Below are positions 1-8,267 of a DNA stretch of 57,016 nucleotides, one piece after another. Origin of the DNA: Gammaproteobacteria bacterium (GTDB lineage Bacteria > Pseudomonadota > Gammaproteobacteria > JADZEE01); the NCBI GenBank assembly GCA_020850735.1, contig JADZEE010000081.1, forward strand, positions 1-57,016, read 5' to 3'. Under the pieces are notes generated by a model, which saw nothing but the letters and a program-made list of their open reading frames with translations, made no database searches and had not been told where the DNA came from. Position numbers and translations under genes: made by a program. How positions within the stretch are numbered: the first letter of the stretch is position 1; every line of letters starts with the position of its first letter.

Positions 1-135
1 CGCGGTAACCGGCACACCGGGCGTCCAACCCCCGGGCCGGCCACCGCCGCCGACGTGGCTTTTCCGGCGCGCCGAAGTTCGGTGGTTCCGGGCCTGAGCG
101 GCGCCGGCCCGGGCACGGTCACTGTCCCCTGGGGC

Positions 136-714
136 TCAGCCGGTCGCGCGGTCGCCGCGCAGCGATTCGGTTTCGTGCTCCGGCTGCGGCGCTGCCGGCG
201 GCGAAGCCGCCAACGGACCCGCGCCGCCGGCCGCCGTGACCGCTAGCTCGGCATCGCCGTCGGCACCCGCCGCCGCATCCCGCGCGTCCGCCGCCACCGC
301 TTCGCCGCCGCCGCCGCGGGTCGCGGACGGTTCGGGACCGAGTGTACAGGTCGCGTCGTCGAAATCGTCGCCGGCCGGCGCTGGCGGGGCGCGCAGCGCG
401 ATCCGCGTCAGCTCGTCGAAACCCAGGCGTTGTTCGCCGCGTCCCGCGCCACCGAGGCTGTCGGCGCCCTCGGCGAGATGCTCGTAAAGTTCGCGATAAC
501 GGCCCGTCAACTCGTGGAACAGTACCGCCGAACGCTCGAAGTGGGCGCCGACGCGGTCACGGTAGCCATCGAGCTCCTCGCGCAGCTCGGCGGCAGTCCT
601 GCCGCCCCCATCGCGCTGCTGACGCGCATAGCACAGCACGTAGCCCGCGACCAGACCGACGGCGAGCAGTACGACGGCGATGGCGGCAGTGGCAGCAAGA
701 GACAGTTCAATCAT
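136..714 (-). CDS. yhcB: YhcB/ZapG-like DUF1043 inner-membrane protein
   Basis: 192-residue protein starting at the ATG at 714; in-frame extension upstream would run into sohB. Residues 1-22 form a single hydrophobic membrane helix, followed by a charged coiled coil with the family signature region ELDGYRDRVGAHFERSA and RYRELYEHLAEGA. In gammaproteobacteria this family (YhcB/ZapG) is an inner-membrane protein linked to cell division and envelope growth. The C-terminal ~90 residues are low-complexity Ala/Gly/Pro and longer than in E. coli (about 130 aa). It is divergent from sohB. Confidence 0.85.
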   Translation of the reverse strand: MIELSLAATAAIAVVLLAVGLVAGYVLCYARQQRDGGGRTAAELREELDGYRDRVGAHFERSAVLFHELTGRYRELYEHLAEGADSLGGAGRGEQRLGFDELTRIALRAPPAPAGDDFDDATCTLGPEPSATRGGGGEAVAADARDAAAGADGDAELAVTAAGGAGPLAASPPAAPQPEHETESLRGDRATG

Positions 715-808
715 GGCTTCGGTGTCACCCCGGAGTTTTGTTGCATTGCAGTATAACGTATCAGTGGACACGGATCGTGGCCGCCGCACCGCTATAATGC
801 GCCGCGCC

Positions 809-1789
809 ATGTCGCTGCTGAACGAATACGGGCTGTTCCTGGCCAAGACACTGACCCTCGTCCTGCTCCTGATCGCGACCGCCGGCGCCGCACTGCTGCT
901 CGTACGCCAGCGCGGCGGTGCCACGACCCGCCTGCGGATCCGCCATTTGAACGACAAGTACGAAGCCATGATCCTCAGCCTGCAAGCGAGCATGCTGTCG
1001 AAAAAGAGCTACCGGCAGGTGCTCCGGCAATCGCGCGCGCGTGAGGCCAGGCGCGTCGCTGAAGCGTCGCAGCGCCGCCGTGTGTTCGTGCTCGAGTTCC
1101 ACGGCGATTTGCGCGCGAGCGCGGTCGCCTCGCTGCGCGAGGAGATCAATGCGGTGCTCGGAGTGGTGCGGCCCGGTGATGAGGTCATGCTGCTCATCGA
1201 AAGCCATGGCGGCGCCGTGCACGGCTACGGACTCGCGGCTTCGCAGCTCGCACGGATACGCTCGCGCGGGATCCCGCTCACTGTCGCCGTGGACAAGATC
1301 GCAGCGAGCGGCGGCTACATGATGGCCTGCGTCGGCGACCGGATCCTTGCCGCGCCCTTCGCCATCGTCGGTTCGATCGGCGTGGTCGCGCAGTTACCCA
1401 ATTTCAATCGCCTGCTGAAAAAACACGACATCGATTTCGAGCTGCACACGGCCGGTGAGTTCAAGCGCACGTTGACGCTGTTCGGCGAGAACACCGACGC
1501 AGGCCGCGGTCATTTCCGCGAGGAGATCGAGGACGCGCACCGGCTGTTCAAGGACTTCGTGCGCAGCCACCGGCCCGCCCTGGATATCGAGGCGGTTGCG
1601 ACGGGCGAGTGGTGGTTCGGCACCCGTGCGCTCGAGCTCGGCCTCGTCGACGAGCTGCGCACCAGCGACGACTATCTGCTCACCGCGACGGTCGATGCCG
1701 ACGTCTATGCCGTGACCTGGCAGCGGCCGCGCGGCCTGCTCGAGCGTCTCATCCGGCCTGCCCGCGACACCCTCTCCCGCCTGCGCTGA
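809..1789 (+). CDS. sohB: SohB-like inner-membrane serine protease (S49)
   Basis: 326 aa; the start at 809 gives MSLLNEYGLFLAK, which matches the N-terminus of E. coli SohB. A membrane helix spans about residues 10-33, then a linker and an S49/ClpP-fold protease domain. The catalytic dyad of the family is visible: Ser167 in AASGGYMMA and Lys219 in AGEFKRTLTL. SohB is a periplasm-facing signal-peptide-peptidase-like protease. A TATAAT sequence at 793-798 lies only 10 nt before the start; if it is the -10 box, the mRNA would be nearly leaderless, but no good -35 is present. A terminator follows the gene. Confidence 0.93.
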   Translation: MSLLNEYGLFLAKTLTLVLLLIATAGAALLLVRQRGGATTRLRIRHLNDKYEAMILSLQASMLSKKSYRQVLRQSRAREARRVAEASQRRRVFVLEFHGDLRASAVASLREEINAVLGVVRPGDEVMLLIESHGGAVHGYGLAASQLARIRSRGIPLTVAVDKIAASGGYMMACVGDRILAAPFAIVGSIGVVAQLPNFNRLLKKHDIDFELHTAGEFKRTLTLFGENTDAGRGHFREEIEDAHRLFKDFVRSHRPALDIEAVATGEWWFGTRALELGLVDELRTSDDYLLTATVDADVYAVTWQRPRGLLERLIRPARDTLSRLR

Positions 1790-1830
1790 CCCCGGTTCCG
1801 CTCCCGCCCCGGAGCGGCAGGGGATTTTTT
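1790..1830 (+). terminator. Rho-independent terminator after sohB
   Basis: Perfect 7-bp stem CCGCTCC (1798-1804) / GGAGCGG (1811-1817), extended by an outer CCCC (1790-1793) / GGGG (1820-1823) pairing, then ATTTTTT ending at 1830. It lies directly after the sohB stop. Confidence 0.7.
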
Positions 1831-1840
1831 CTCTGTATCC

Positions 1841-1870
1841 TTGAAAATACATAGCTTTATCTACTATTAT
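1841..1870 (+). promoter_or_regulatory. Putative sigma70 promoter of the exeA-like gene
   Basis: TTGAAA (1841-1846), 18-nt spacer, TATTAT (1865-1870), in an AT-rich stretch between the sohB terminator and the next start codon at 1917. Inference from consensus match only. Confidence 0.45.
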
Positions 1871-1916
1871 TAGAGTTAAGTATAAGCTTCTGGCGCGGCG
1901 CTTCTTTCTAAATCCC

Positions 1917-3635
1917 ATGTACAAGGCTCATTTCGGACTTCGCGAAGCGCCGTTCACGGGCCAACCGGCACCGCGCTCGTTGTACTGTCGCGCGCCACAC
2001 CGCGAGCTGCTGGCGTCGCTGCGCCGCACACTCATGCGCGCTGCGAACGTGGCCACGCTCACGGGTGTCGCCGGCAGCGGCAAGACGGTCACCTGCCGTT
2101 TGCTGCTGCGGGCACTGCCGGCCAACGCCGAGGTGGTACTGGTTACGCGGCCCCCGCGCGAGCTGCGCGAGCTGCTCGCGCGCATGCTCGCCGCCCCGAA
2201 GTTTCACGCACCGGCGCCGGACGCCTCGACCGAGGAGCTGTTCGAGCACCTGTGCGAGGTGCTCGCGCGCGCCCGGGCCAGGGGGCGCCTGCCACTGGTC
2301 ATCGTCGACGATGCGCACGTGCTGACCACCGAGACACTGGCCGGCCTCGCCCGCCTCGCCAGCCACGGCGTCGACGGCGTGCGCATCACCAGCGTATTGC
2401 TCGTCGGCCGCGACGGGCTGCATTCGCAAATGCAGGTCCCCGAAGCCCACCGCCTCGACGGGCTCGTCGCTGAACGCCTCGAGATGGCGCCGTTCAGCGC
2501 CGCCGAGACCAGTGAATACATCGCCCACCGCCTGCGCGCAGCCGGCGGCGCACCCGAGCTGTTCACGGGCGGTGCGGTGCAGGCGATCCACGCCCATACC
2601 GCGGGCATACCGCGCCACATCGACATCCTCTGCGAGCAGGCGTTGCTCGGTGCCTATTTCGCCAACTGCGAGCACGTCGATCGCCGGCACGTACTGAACA
2701 TGCTCAAAGGTGGTGCGCCGGCGCGCGCCGCCCGGGCGGATCGTTGGCCGCAGTGGTTACGGGTTGCGGCGACCTTCGGCAGCGCGCTCGCCGGCACGCT
2801 GCTGCTCATTCTGTGGTGGGCACACCTGACTGATTTCGGCCCCGCACCGGCGCCACCCGAACCCCGGCCCGTCGTCGCGCCCGCGCCGCAGGCAACGGTC
2901 GAGACCATCGTCGATGCGAGTCCCGCGCTGCCGCGACCCGCAGCTGCCACGACGGCGGCGGAGCGCGAACGCGGCGCGCGCGCCAGCGCGGCCATCCCGT
3001 TGCGCGCGCTGGCCGACGAGCTGTCCACCCGCCGCGAGGTCGCACAGCGCCGCCTGCTCGCGCGCTGGCGCCTGAGCGATACGCCGATATCGACCGAATC
3101 GCTGTGCACCGACCTGCGCACACACGGCCTGCGCTGCCTGCACGGCACTGGCGACCTGGCGACGATCGAACGCCTCAACCGGCCGGCGCTGCTCACGCTG
3201 TGGACGCAGGATGAGCGGAATTTCCACGCCGTCCTCGCGGCGCTCGGTGAGGACGAGGTCACGCTCGACGTCGACGGCTACGAATACAGCTATCCGCGCG
3301 CCGAACTCGATCAGCTCTGGCATGGCGAGTACCTGCTGCTCTGGCGTCCACCGCTGCGCGACGTCGAGGTCATCAATGCGAGCGCCGCGCCGGACGCGCT
3401 CGCCTGGTTGCGCGCCGCGCTCGAACGCGTCCAGGGCACGCCGGTGCGCGTCGCCGAAGCGCAGCAGTACGACTGGCCGCTGACCAAGCGGGTCATGGAA
3501 TTCCAGCGCAGCGCCGGCCTGCAGGCCGACGGCACCGTCGGCGCGGCCACATTCATCGCTCTGCAAAGCGCACTCGCGCCCGACGAAGCGCCGGTGCTCC
3601 GCCAGGCCCGGTTCGGCCATCTGGCCGCCTATTGA
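1917..3635 (+). CDS. ExeA/GspA-like AAA ATPase with peptidoglycan-binding domain
   Basis: 572 aa. The N-terminal AAA domain has Walker A GVAGSGKT (50-57) and Walker B VIVDDAH (128-134). A membrane helix lies at about 282-304, followed by a Pro/Ala-rich periplasmic linker. A C-terminal peptidoglycan_binding_1 repeat (about 485-555, around LTKRVMEFQRSAGLQADGTVG) completes the architecture of ExeA/GspA. Those proteins work with GspB to place the type II secretion secretin through the cell wall. No gspB or other secretion gene is adjacent here, so its partner must be elsewhere; related ATPases also serve type IV pili (MshM). Confidence 0.88.
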   Translation: MYKAHFGLREAPFTGQPAPRSLYCRAPHRELLASLRRTLMRAANVATLTGVAGSGKTVTCRLLLRALPANAEVVLVTRPPRELRELLARMLAAPKFHAPAPDASTEELFEHLCEVLARARARGRLPLVIVDDAHVLTTETLAGLARLASHGVDGVRITSVLLVGRDGLHSQMQVPEAHRLDGLVAERLEMAPFSAAETSEYIAHRLRAAGGAPELFTGGAVQAIHAHTAGIPRHIDILCEQALLGAYFANCEHVDRRHVLNMLKGGAPARAARADRWPQWLRVAATFGSALAGTLLLILWWAHLTDFGPAPAPPEPRPVVAPAPQATVETIVDASPALPRPAAATTAAERERGARASAAIPLRALADELSTRREVAQRRLLARWRLSDTPISTESLCTDLRTHGLRCLHGTGDLATIERLNRPALLTLWTQDERNFHAVLAALGEDEVTLDVDGYEYSYPRAELDQLWHGEYLLLWRPPLRDVEVINASAAPDALAWLRAALERVQGTPVRVAEAQQYDWPLTKRVMEFQRSAGLQADGTVGAATFIALQSALAPDEAPVLRQARFGHLAAY

Positions 3636-3692
3636 ATTCGCGCCGGCGGCCCCCGGCCCGGGCGATGCCGGCGCCGGCTCCATCCACGGTAC

Positions 3693-3720
3693 TTGACTTG
3701 CGCCGCGCGCCGGCTATGAT
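3693..3720 (+). promoter_or_regulatory. Promoter of the TetR-type regulator
   Basis: TTGACT (3693-3698), 16-nt spacer, TATGAT (3715-3720): a strong sigma70 match. An operator-like palindrome starts 5 nt after the -10 box, so autorepression is likely. Confidence 0.7.
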
Positions 3721-3725
3721 TGTTG

Positions 3726-3741
3726 TTAGTTGTCTAACTAA
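3726..3741 (+). promoter_or_regulatory. TetR-type operator O1 (autoregulatory)
   Basis: Inverted repeat TTAGTT-GTCT-AACTAA (perfect 6-nt half sites) between the -10 box and the start codon of the TetR gene. Related palindromes occur at 4335-4346 and 4576-4587. Confidence 0.6.
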
Positions 3742-3753
3742 ATCGGCGGACCG

Positions 3754-4311
3754 ATGCCGAGGACCAGCGACAAACGCGAACGTCTGATCACCGCCGCCAA
3801 GACCCTGTTTCACGAACAGGGACTTGCGCAGACGACGCTCGCCGACATCGCCGCCACCGCCAGAGTGGCGCTCGGTAACGTGTACTACTACTTCAAGACC
3901 AAGGACGACATCGCCAGCGCGGTGATCGCCGAACGCGCCGCCGAGGTCCGGGACGTTCTGGACAGCTGCGACTGCGCGAGCTGTCCGCGCGAATGCGTGG
4001 TATCGGTGCTGAAGAAGATGCGCGGCCGCGCCGCCGAGTACGTGGACAAGGGCTGCCCGGTCGGGGCGCTGTGCCAGGAACTGGGACGGTCCGATTCACC
4101 GCTCACGGATCAGGCTTACGGCCTCGTGCGCGCGCAGATCGACTGGCTGACGGACAAGTTCGGCGCCATGGGCCGGCGCGACGCGCGTGACCTCGCCGTC
4201 CAGCTCGTCAGCGAGATGCAGGGGGTGTCCCTGACCGCGCGGGCAATCGGCGACGCCCGCCTGCTGCGCCGGCAACTGGATCGTCTGATCGAATGGGTGG
4301 AGACGCTGTAG
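3754..4311 (+). CDS. TetR-family repressor, NemR-like, cysteine-rich
   Basis: 185 aa. The N-terminal HTH (about 28-48, TTLADIAATARVALGNVYYYF) is typical of TetR regulators. The ligand domain carries six cysteines: C72, C74, C77 and C81 in CDCASCPREC, plus C101 and C107 in GCPVGALCQEL. The GCxxxxL segment aligns with the part of E. coli NemR that contains redox-sensing Cys106. With an old-yellow-enzyme gene downstream, this looks like a NemR-NemA-type electrophile or oxidant sensor. The extra CxC-x2-C-x3-C cluster is not in NemR and could add metal or disulfide sensing. The ligand is not known. Confidence 0.85.
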   Translation: MPRTSDKRERLITAAKTLFHEQGLAQTTLADIAATARVALGNVYYYFKTKDDIASAVIAERAAEVRDVLDSCDCASCPRECVVSVLKKMRGRAAEYVDKGCPVGALCQELGRSDSPLTDQAYGLVRAQIDWLTDKFGAMGRRDARDLAVQLVSEMQGVSLTARAIGDARLLRRQLDRLIEWVETL

Positions 4312-4330
4312 CGTTTTTTTTACCGAAGTT

Positions 4331-4346
4331 TTAGTTAGTCGACTCA
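4331..4346 (+). promoter_or_regulatory. TetR-type operator O2
   Basis: TTAGTTAGTCGACTCA contains the core AGTCGACT palindrome (4337-4344), extended to TTAGTCGACTCA with one mismatch from symmetry. It lies 60 nt upstream of the first micro-ORF, between it and the repressor gene. Confidence 0.5.
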
Positions 4347-4405
4347 CAAATGGGCGGGCCAGGCACGACGACGGGCGTCGTGCAGCCAGCCTCGGAGAAG
4401 CCGTA

Positions 4406-4546
4406 ATGCAATACACAAACAGGTGGTTACCAACGCTGGCCGATGTCATCGAGGGCACCGTATGCGTCCTCGTCGGCACGGCCGCCGGTGTCGTGTGCGC
4501 CGCGGCGGTGCTGGCCATGACGACCGGGCACAGCGGTCTGGTCTGA
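4406..4546 (+). CDS. 46-aa micro-membrane protein in the TetR/OYE locus
   Basis: ATG at 4406 preceded by a good ribosome-binding site GGAGAAG (4394-4400). The 46-residue product has a polar N-terminus (MQYTNRWLPTLADVIEG) followed by one hydrophobic helix, about residues 18-39 (VCVLVGTAAGVVCAAAVLAM), and a short tail. It sits between two operator-like palindromes in front of the old-yellow-enzyme gene, so it is probably controlled by the TetR protein. I recognise no family. Confidence 0.6.
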   Translation: MQYTNRWLPTLADVIEGTVCVLVGTAAGVVCAAAVLAMTTGHSGLV

Positions 4547-4571
4547 GCACGGCATTCTGCCGCCCTAATTC

Positions 4572-4587
4572 TAAGTCAGTGCACTAA
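4572..4587 (+). promoter_or_regulatory. TetR-type operator O3
   Basis: TAAGTCAGTGCACTAA; the inner TCAGTG-CACTAA (4576-4587) has 5 of 6 symmetric half-site positions and shares the ACTAA half of O1. It ends 4 nt before the ribosome-binding site of the second micro-ORF. Confidence 0.45.
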
Positions 4588-4602
4588 CAAAGGAGTGCCA
4601 TC

Positions 4603-4710
4603 ATGCGTCATGTTTTCGGTCCCGAACTCGACCGCGTCGCCGGAATCATCCTGCTCACGGCCTTCATCGCGACGTCCATCATCACGGTCGTCGCGCCGCT
4701 GTTTGCCTGA
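4603..4710 (+). CDS. 35-aa micro-membrane protein in the TetR/OYE locus
   Basis: ATG at 4603 with AGGAG at 4591-4595. The 35-residue product begins MRHVFGPELDRVAG and continues as one hydrophobic helix, about residues 14-34 (IILLTAFIATSIITVVAPLF). The pattern, a short amphipathic N-terminus then a single helix, is like the preceding 46-aa product, although the two do not align closely. It precedes the old-yellow-enzyme gene by 90 nt on the same strand. Function unknown. Confidence 0.6.
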   Translation: MRHVFGPELDRVAGIILLTAFIATSIITVVAPLFA

Positions 4711-4800
4711 CACCAGGGTCGTGCGCAGGCGGGCGGGCATCGTGCCGCCGGTTTCTACACGACTGAACGCTGTGACCACCGGGCAAGAGGAGAACAGGTC

Positions 4801-5949
4801 ATGAACGAACCACACCATGCGTGTGCCGCCGACGAAGGCATCTACGATCTGCTGGCGCCGGCGGCGCTCGGCCGCTACCGGCTGCGTAACCGCATCGTCA
4901 TGGCGCCGATGACACGCAACCGTGCCGGTCCCGGCAATGCAGCCACTGCCGGGACCGCGCTGTACTATGCCCAGCGCGCGTCGGCGGGGTTCATCGTGAC
5001 GGAAGGCACGCAGGTGTCGTCGCGGGGCGTAGGCTATCCGAATACCCCCGGCATCCACTCGCAGACCCAGGTCAATGCGTGGCGCCGGACGGTCGATGCC
5101 GTGCACACGCTCGGCGGGCGGATCTTTCTTCAGCTCTGGCACGTGGGCCGGATCTCGCACCCCGCGCTGCAGCCCGGCGGGGAACTGCCGGTCGCGCCGT
5201 CCGCGCTGCCGGCGCACGGCAAGATCTACACCGGTCGCGAGCTGCAGCCGATGCTCACCCCGCGCGCCCTGGACAGCGACGAGATCGCCGGCGTCGTCGC
5301 CGAGTTCCGTACGGGCGCCGACAACGCCCTCGCCGCGGGTTTCGACGGCGTCGAGATCCATGCCGCCAACGGTTATCTGATCGACCAGTTTCTGCGCGAC
5401 GGCAGCAACCGGCGCACGGACGCATACGGCGGTACGGTCGAAAACCGCGTCCGCTTTCTGCTCGAAGTCACCGAATCGGTCGTTCAGGTCTGTGGCGCGG
5501 ACCGGGTCGGCGTGCGTCTGTCACCGCTGAGCGCTTACAACAGCATGGCCGACACGGCGCCGCAGGCGACGTTCGGCCACGCGGTGGAGGCGCTGAACCG
5601 GTACCGGCTCGCGTACCTGCACGTGGTCGAAGTAACCGAGCCGCAGGCCGGGCCGGCCTTCGATCTGGCGATCCTGCGCCAGCGCTTTCGCGGCAGTTAC
5701 ATCGCCAACGGCGGCTACGACTACGCCCGGGCGCAGTCGGCGATCGTCAGCGGCACGGCGGATTTCGTCGCCTTCGGCCAGTACTACATCGCCAACCCCG
5801 ATCTGGCCGAGCGCTTCGCCGCCGGTGCCGCCCTGAACACGGCGGACCCGTCGCGCTACTACGGCGGCGACGCGTGCGGCTACACCGACTATCCCTTCCT
5901 CGATCCACGGCAGGGCGAGCAGGCGGCACGCCTCGCTGCCGCCGCCTGA
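4801..5949 (+). CDS. Old-yellow-enzyme family FMN ene-reductase (NemA-like)
   Basis: 382 aa TIM-barrel flavoenzyme with AGGAGAA upstream. Family motifs: MAPMTRNRA near residues 34-42, QLWHVGR (111-117), the substrate-binding HAANGYLIDQFL with His187, Asn190 and Tyr192, and GSNRRTDAYGG (201-211). Such enzymes use NAD(P)H to reduce activated alkenes, N-ethylmaleimide, nitro compounds or methylglyoxal-type electrophiles. The upstream cysteine-rich TetR gene and operators fit induction by reactive electrophiles. The residues before about 15 are a short extension of the usual N-terminus. Confidence 0.93.
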   Translation: MNEPHHACAADEGIYDLLAPAALGRYRLRNRIVMAPMTRNRAGPGNAATAGTALYYAQRASAGFIVTEGTQVSSRGVGYPNTPGIHSQTQVNAWRRTVDAVHTLGGRIFLQLWHVGRISHPALQPGGELPVAPSALPAHGKIYTGRELQPMLTPRALDSDEIAGVVAEFRTGADNALAAGFDGVEIHAANGYLIDQFLRDGSNRRTDAYGGTVENRVRFLLEVTESVVQVCGADRVGVRLSPLSAYNSMADTAPQATFGHAVEALNRYRLAYLHVVEVTEPQAGPAFDLAILRQRFRGSYIANGGYDYARAQSAIVSGTADFVAFGQYYIANPDLAERFAAGAALNTADPSRYYGGDACGYTDYPFLDPRQGEQAARLAAAA

Positions 5950-5984
5950 TCGGCGGGACGACGCCGAGCGGTTCCCCGAGTTGG

Positions 5985-6022
5985 CCGCCACCGTCCACTC
6001 CCTCCCCCCGGGACGGTGGCGG
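5985..6022. terminator. Hairpin between convergent genes
   Basis: Perfect 12-bp stem CCGCCACCGTCC (5985-5996) / GGACGGTGGCGG (6011-6022), 14-nt loop, between the convergent OYE and aldo/keto reductase genes. Only a weak U-rich tract (TCCTTGTT) follows on the plus strand, so it may act in both directions or only stabilise 3' ends. Confidence 0.5.
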
Positions 6023-6031
6023 TCCTTGTTC

Positions 6032-6895
6032 TCAGCCGTCTGCGAGCGCGTCGAGGGCAGCGATCTCCGCAGGCGTGAGCAGGATCCGCAGCGCCGCGAG
6101 ACTGGCACGCACACTTTCGACCCGCGCGGCACCGGGGATCGGGATCACGTTCTCGCCCTGCGCCAGCAACCACGCCACGGCCACCTGGTAGGGCGTCACC
6201 CCGTGGCGCGCGGCGATACCCGCGACGACCTTCGACTCGCGCAGCCGGACGTGGCCGTGGTGCCCTCCCACGCTGCTGTGGGGCAGGTAGGCGATGTCGT
6301 CACGCGCGCACCGCGCCAGCAGACCGGAGCGCAAATCACGTTGTTCGAGCACGTTGCAGCGGTTCTGCACCGACACCACCTGCGCCACGGCGCGCGCGCG
6401 TTCGAGTTGTGCGGCGTCGACGTTCGACACGCCGATGTGCGCGATCCAGCCGGCTTCCTGCAGGCGCACGAGCGCCCCCATGCTGTCCTCGATCGGCACT
6501 GCCGGATCGACCGCATGCAGGTGATACAGGTCGATGCGTTGCACCCCGAGCGCACGCAGGCTCGCCGCGCAGGATTCCCGCAGCCAGTGCGGCCGGCCAT
6601 CGCTGACCCACTGCCCGTGCGGGCGTCGCAGGCCGCCCTTGGTGGCGACGACCACCTGATCACGGGCGCCGAGCGCATCGAGCGCCCGGCCGACGAGCCG
6701 CTCACTGTGACCGATGTCGGTGTCGTCGAGACTGTAGACGTTGGCGGTGTCGATGAAATTCCCGCCGCCCTCCACGAATGCCCGGATCACGGCCAGGGCC
6801 TGCGCTTGCGGCGGGCGGCCCGCGATCGACAACGCCATGGCGCCGAGCCCGACGGCGTGCACCTCGATTCCCGAGCTACCGAGCCGCCGTTTCAC
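6032..6895 (-). CDS. Aldo/keto reductase
   Basis: 287 aa from the GTG at 6895; this start gives VKRRLGSSGIEV, the normal AKR N-terminus, and overlaps the end of avtA by 20 nt, suggesting translational coupling. The longer frame upstream only reads through avtA. The catalytic tetrad of the family is present: Asp49 and Tyr54 in FIDTANVYS, Lys86 in ATKGG, His127 in YHLHAVD. NADPH-site residues near PIPGAARVES are also conserved. It reduces aldehydes or ketones; the substrate cannot be told from sequence. Confidence 0.88.
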   Translation of the reverse strand: MKRRLGSSGIEVHAVGLGAMALSIAGRPPQAQALAVIRAFVEGGGNFIDTANVYSLDDTDIGHSERLVGRALDALGARDQVVVATKGGLRRPHGQWVSDGRPHWLRESCAASLRALGVQRIDLYHLHAVDPAVPIEDSMGALVRLQEAGWIAHIGVSNVDAAQLERARAVAQVVSVQNRCNVLEQRDLRSGLLARCARDDIAYLPHSSVGGHHGHVRLRESKVVAGIAARHGVTPYQVAVAWLLAQGENVIPIPGAARVESVRASLAALRILLTPAEIAALDALADG

Positions 6896-8168
6896 GCCGT
6901 ACCTGCCCGCCGGGCGGGGCGTCGAACGCGCGCCGCACCTCCTCGGCGATGACCTCGATCCCGGCACGCACACCTTCGGGTGACTGCGAGTAGGTCACGC
7001 GGATGCATTCGTCCCGATGCGCCCACCCCGGCTCGATGCCGTTGAAGAAGTAATGCCCGGGCAGCACCAGCACGCCGCGCGCCTTCAGACGCCGGTACAA
7101 CTCGGCACTGGTGATCGGCAGTCCCGGGAACCACAGCCACAGGAAAATGGCCCCTTCCGGCACGTGCACCCGGTAATCGCTGCCGGCCATCGCCTCGTGG
7201 ACCCAGGCGAGCGCCTGCTCCATACGCGAGCGGTAGTACGGCGTGACGTGCCGGCGGCACATGTCGATGATTTCACCACTGCGGACCAGGTCCAGCATCA
7301 ACGCCGGACCGATACTGCCGGTCGCCAGATGCAGCACCGCGTTGATGCTCACCAGCACGTCGACGATGTCGGGCCGTGCGACGACGATGCCCGTGCGCAC
7401 CGCCGGCAGGCCGATCTTGGACAGGCTCATGCACAGGACGATGTTCTCGTTCCACAGCGGCTCGGCATCGGTGAAGATGATCCGCGGGAACGGCATGCCA
7501 TAGGCATTGTCGAGAATGAGCGGCACGCCGTGGGCGCCGGCCAGCCGCGAGAGCTTGTGCACCTCGTCATTGGTAATGACGTTGCCGGTCGGGTTGGTCG
7601 GCCGCGACACGCAGATGGCGCTCACCGTCGCGTCGAACTCGATTGCGTCGAAGTCCACGTGATACTTGAACATGTGATCGGGCAGCAGCTCGATGTTGGG
7701 TCGCCGGGCGGTGAAGAAATCGTCCCGCAGCCCGAGATCGGCGTAGCCCACGTACTCGGGGGTCATCGGCAGCAGGATGCGCCGGTGCAGACCGTCCTCG
7801 CAGTCCCCGGCGAGCATGTTGAACAGGGCGAAGAAACCTCCCTGGCTGCCGGTGGTCAAAACGATGTTCTCCGGTCCCACGTCCCAGCCGTACTCGCGTC
7901 GCAACAGCGCCGCGAGCGCATGGATGAACTCGCGTTCGCCCTGCGGGGCGTCGTAGTTGCCGATGACGCGCGCGAATTCGGCCGGGTCGTCGACGAGCCG
8001 GCGCAGCCGGGCGCGCAGGCGCTCCTGCACGGCCGGAATATGACTGGGGTTGCCGCCGCCGAGCATGTGCATGGGCCGGGTTCCGGCGAGCGCAGCGCCC
8101 AGATCATCCATCAGCAGACGCGCGCCGGTTTCGCGTGAGAACTTGCGGCCGAACCTGGAAAGCTTCAT
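6876..8168 (-). CDS. avtA: Valine-pyruvate aminotransferase AvtA
   Basis: 430 aa, fold-type I PLP aminotransferase. The segment SRPTNPTGN (188-196), LDNAYGMPFP with the PLP Asp/Tyr, and the Schiff-base Lys251 in SLSKIGLPAVRTG are as in E. coli AvtA. The N-terminal MKLSRFGRKFS and LGGGNPSHIP are family-specific. It interconverts valine or alanine with their keto acids. The downstream aldo/keto reductase overlaps it on the same strand. Confidence 0.93.
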   Translation of the reverse strand: MKLSRFGRKFSRETGARLLMDDLGAALAGTRPMHMLGGGNPSHIPAVQERLRARLRRLVDDPAEFARVIGNYDAPQGEREFIHALAALLRREYGWDVGPENIVLTTGSQGGFFALFNMLAGDCEDGLHRRILLPMTPEYVGYADLGLRDDFFTARRPNIELLPDHMFKYHVDFDAIEFDATVSAICVSRPTNPTGNVITNDEVHKLSRLAGAHGVPLILDNAYGMPFPRIIFTDAEPLWNENIVLCMSLSKIGLPAVRTGIVVARPDIVDVLVSINAVLHLATGSIGPALMLDLVRSGEIIDMCRRHVTPYYRSRMEQALAWVHEAMAGSDYRVHVPEGAIFLWLWFPGLPITSAELYRRLKARGVLVLPGHYFFNGIEPGWAHRDECIRVTYSQSPEGVRAGIEVIAEEVRRAFDAPPGGQVRRETAAR

Positions 8169-8267
8169 GAAATCATCCCTGTCATGCTGGCGACGCCGCC
8201 CGGGCCGGCGGCAGTGCTATTCTGATGCGCCCGTGTCGACCATGCCAATACCATCGTGTCCGTGCAC

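Noticed and set aside
793..798. TATAAT as a certain sohB promoter
   Set aside because: No -35 within 15-19 nt and it lies 10 nt from the start codon; mentioned only as a possibility.
2757..3683. Minus-strand 308-codon frame over the exeA-like gene
   Set aside because: No family motifs; shadows the transmembrane and peptidoglycan-binding coding region.
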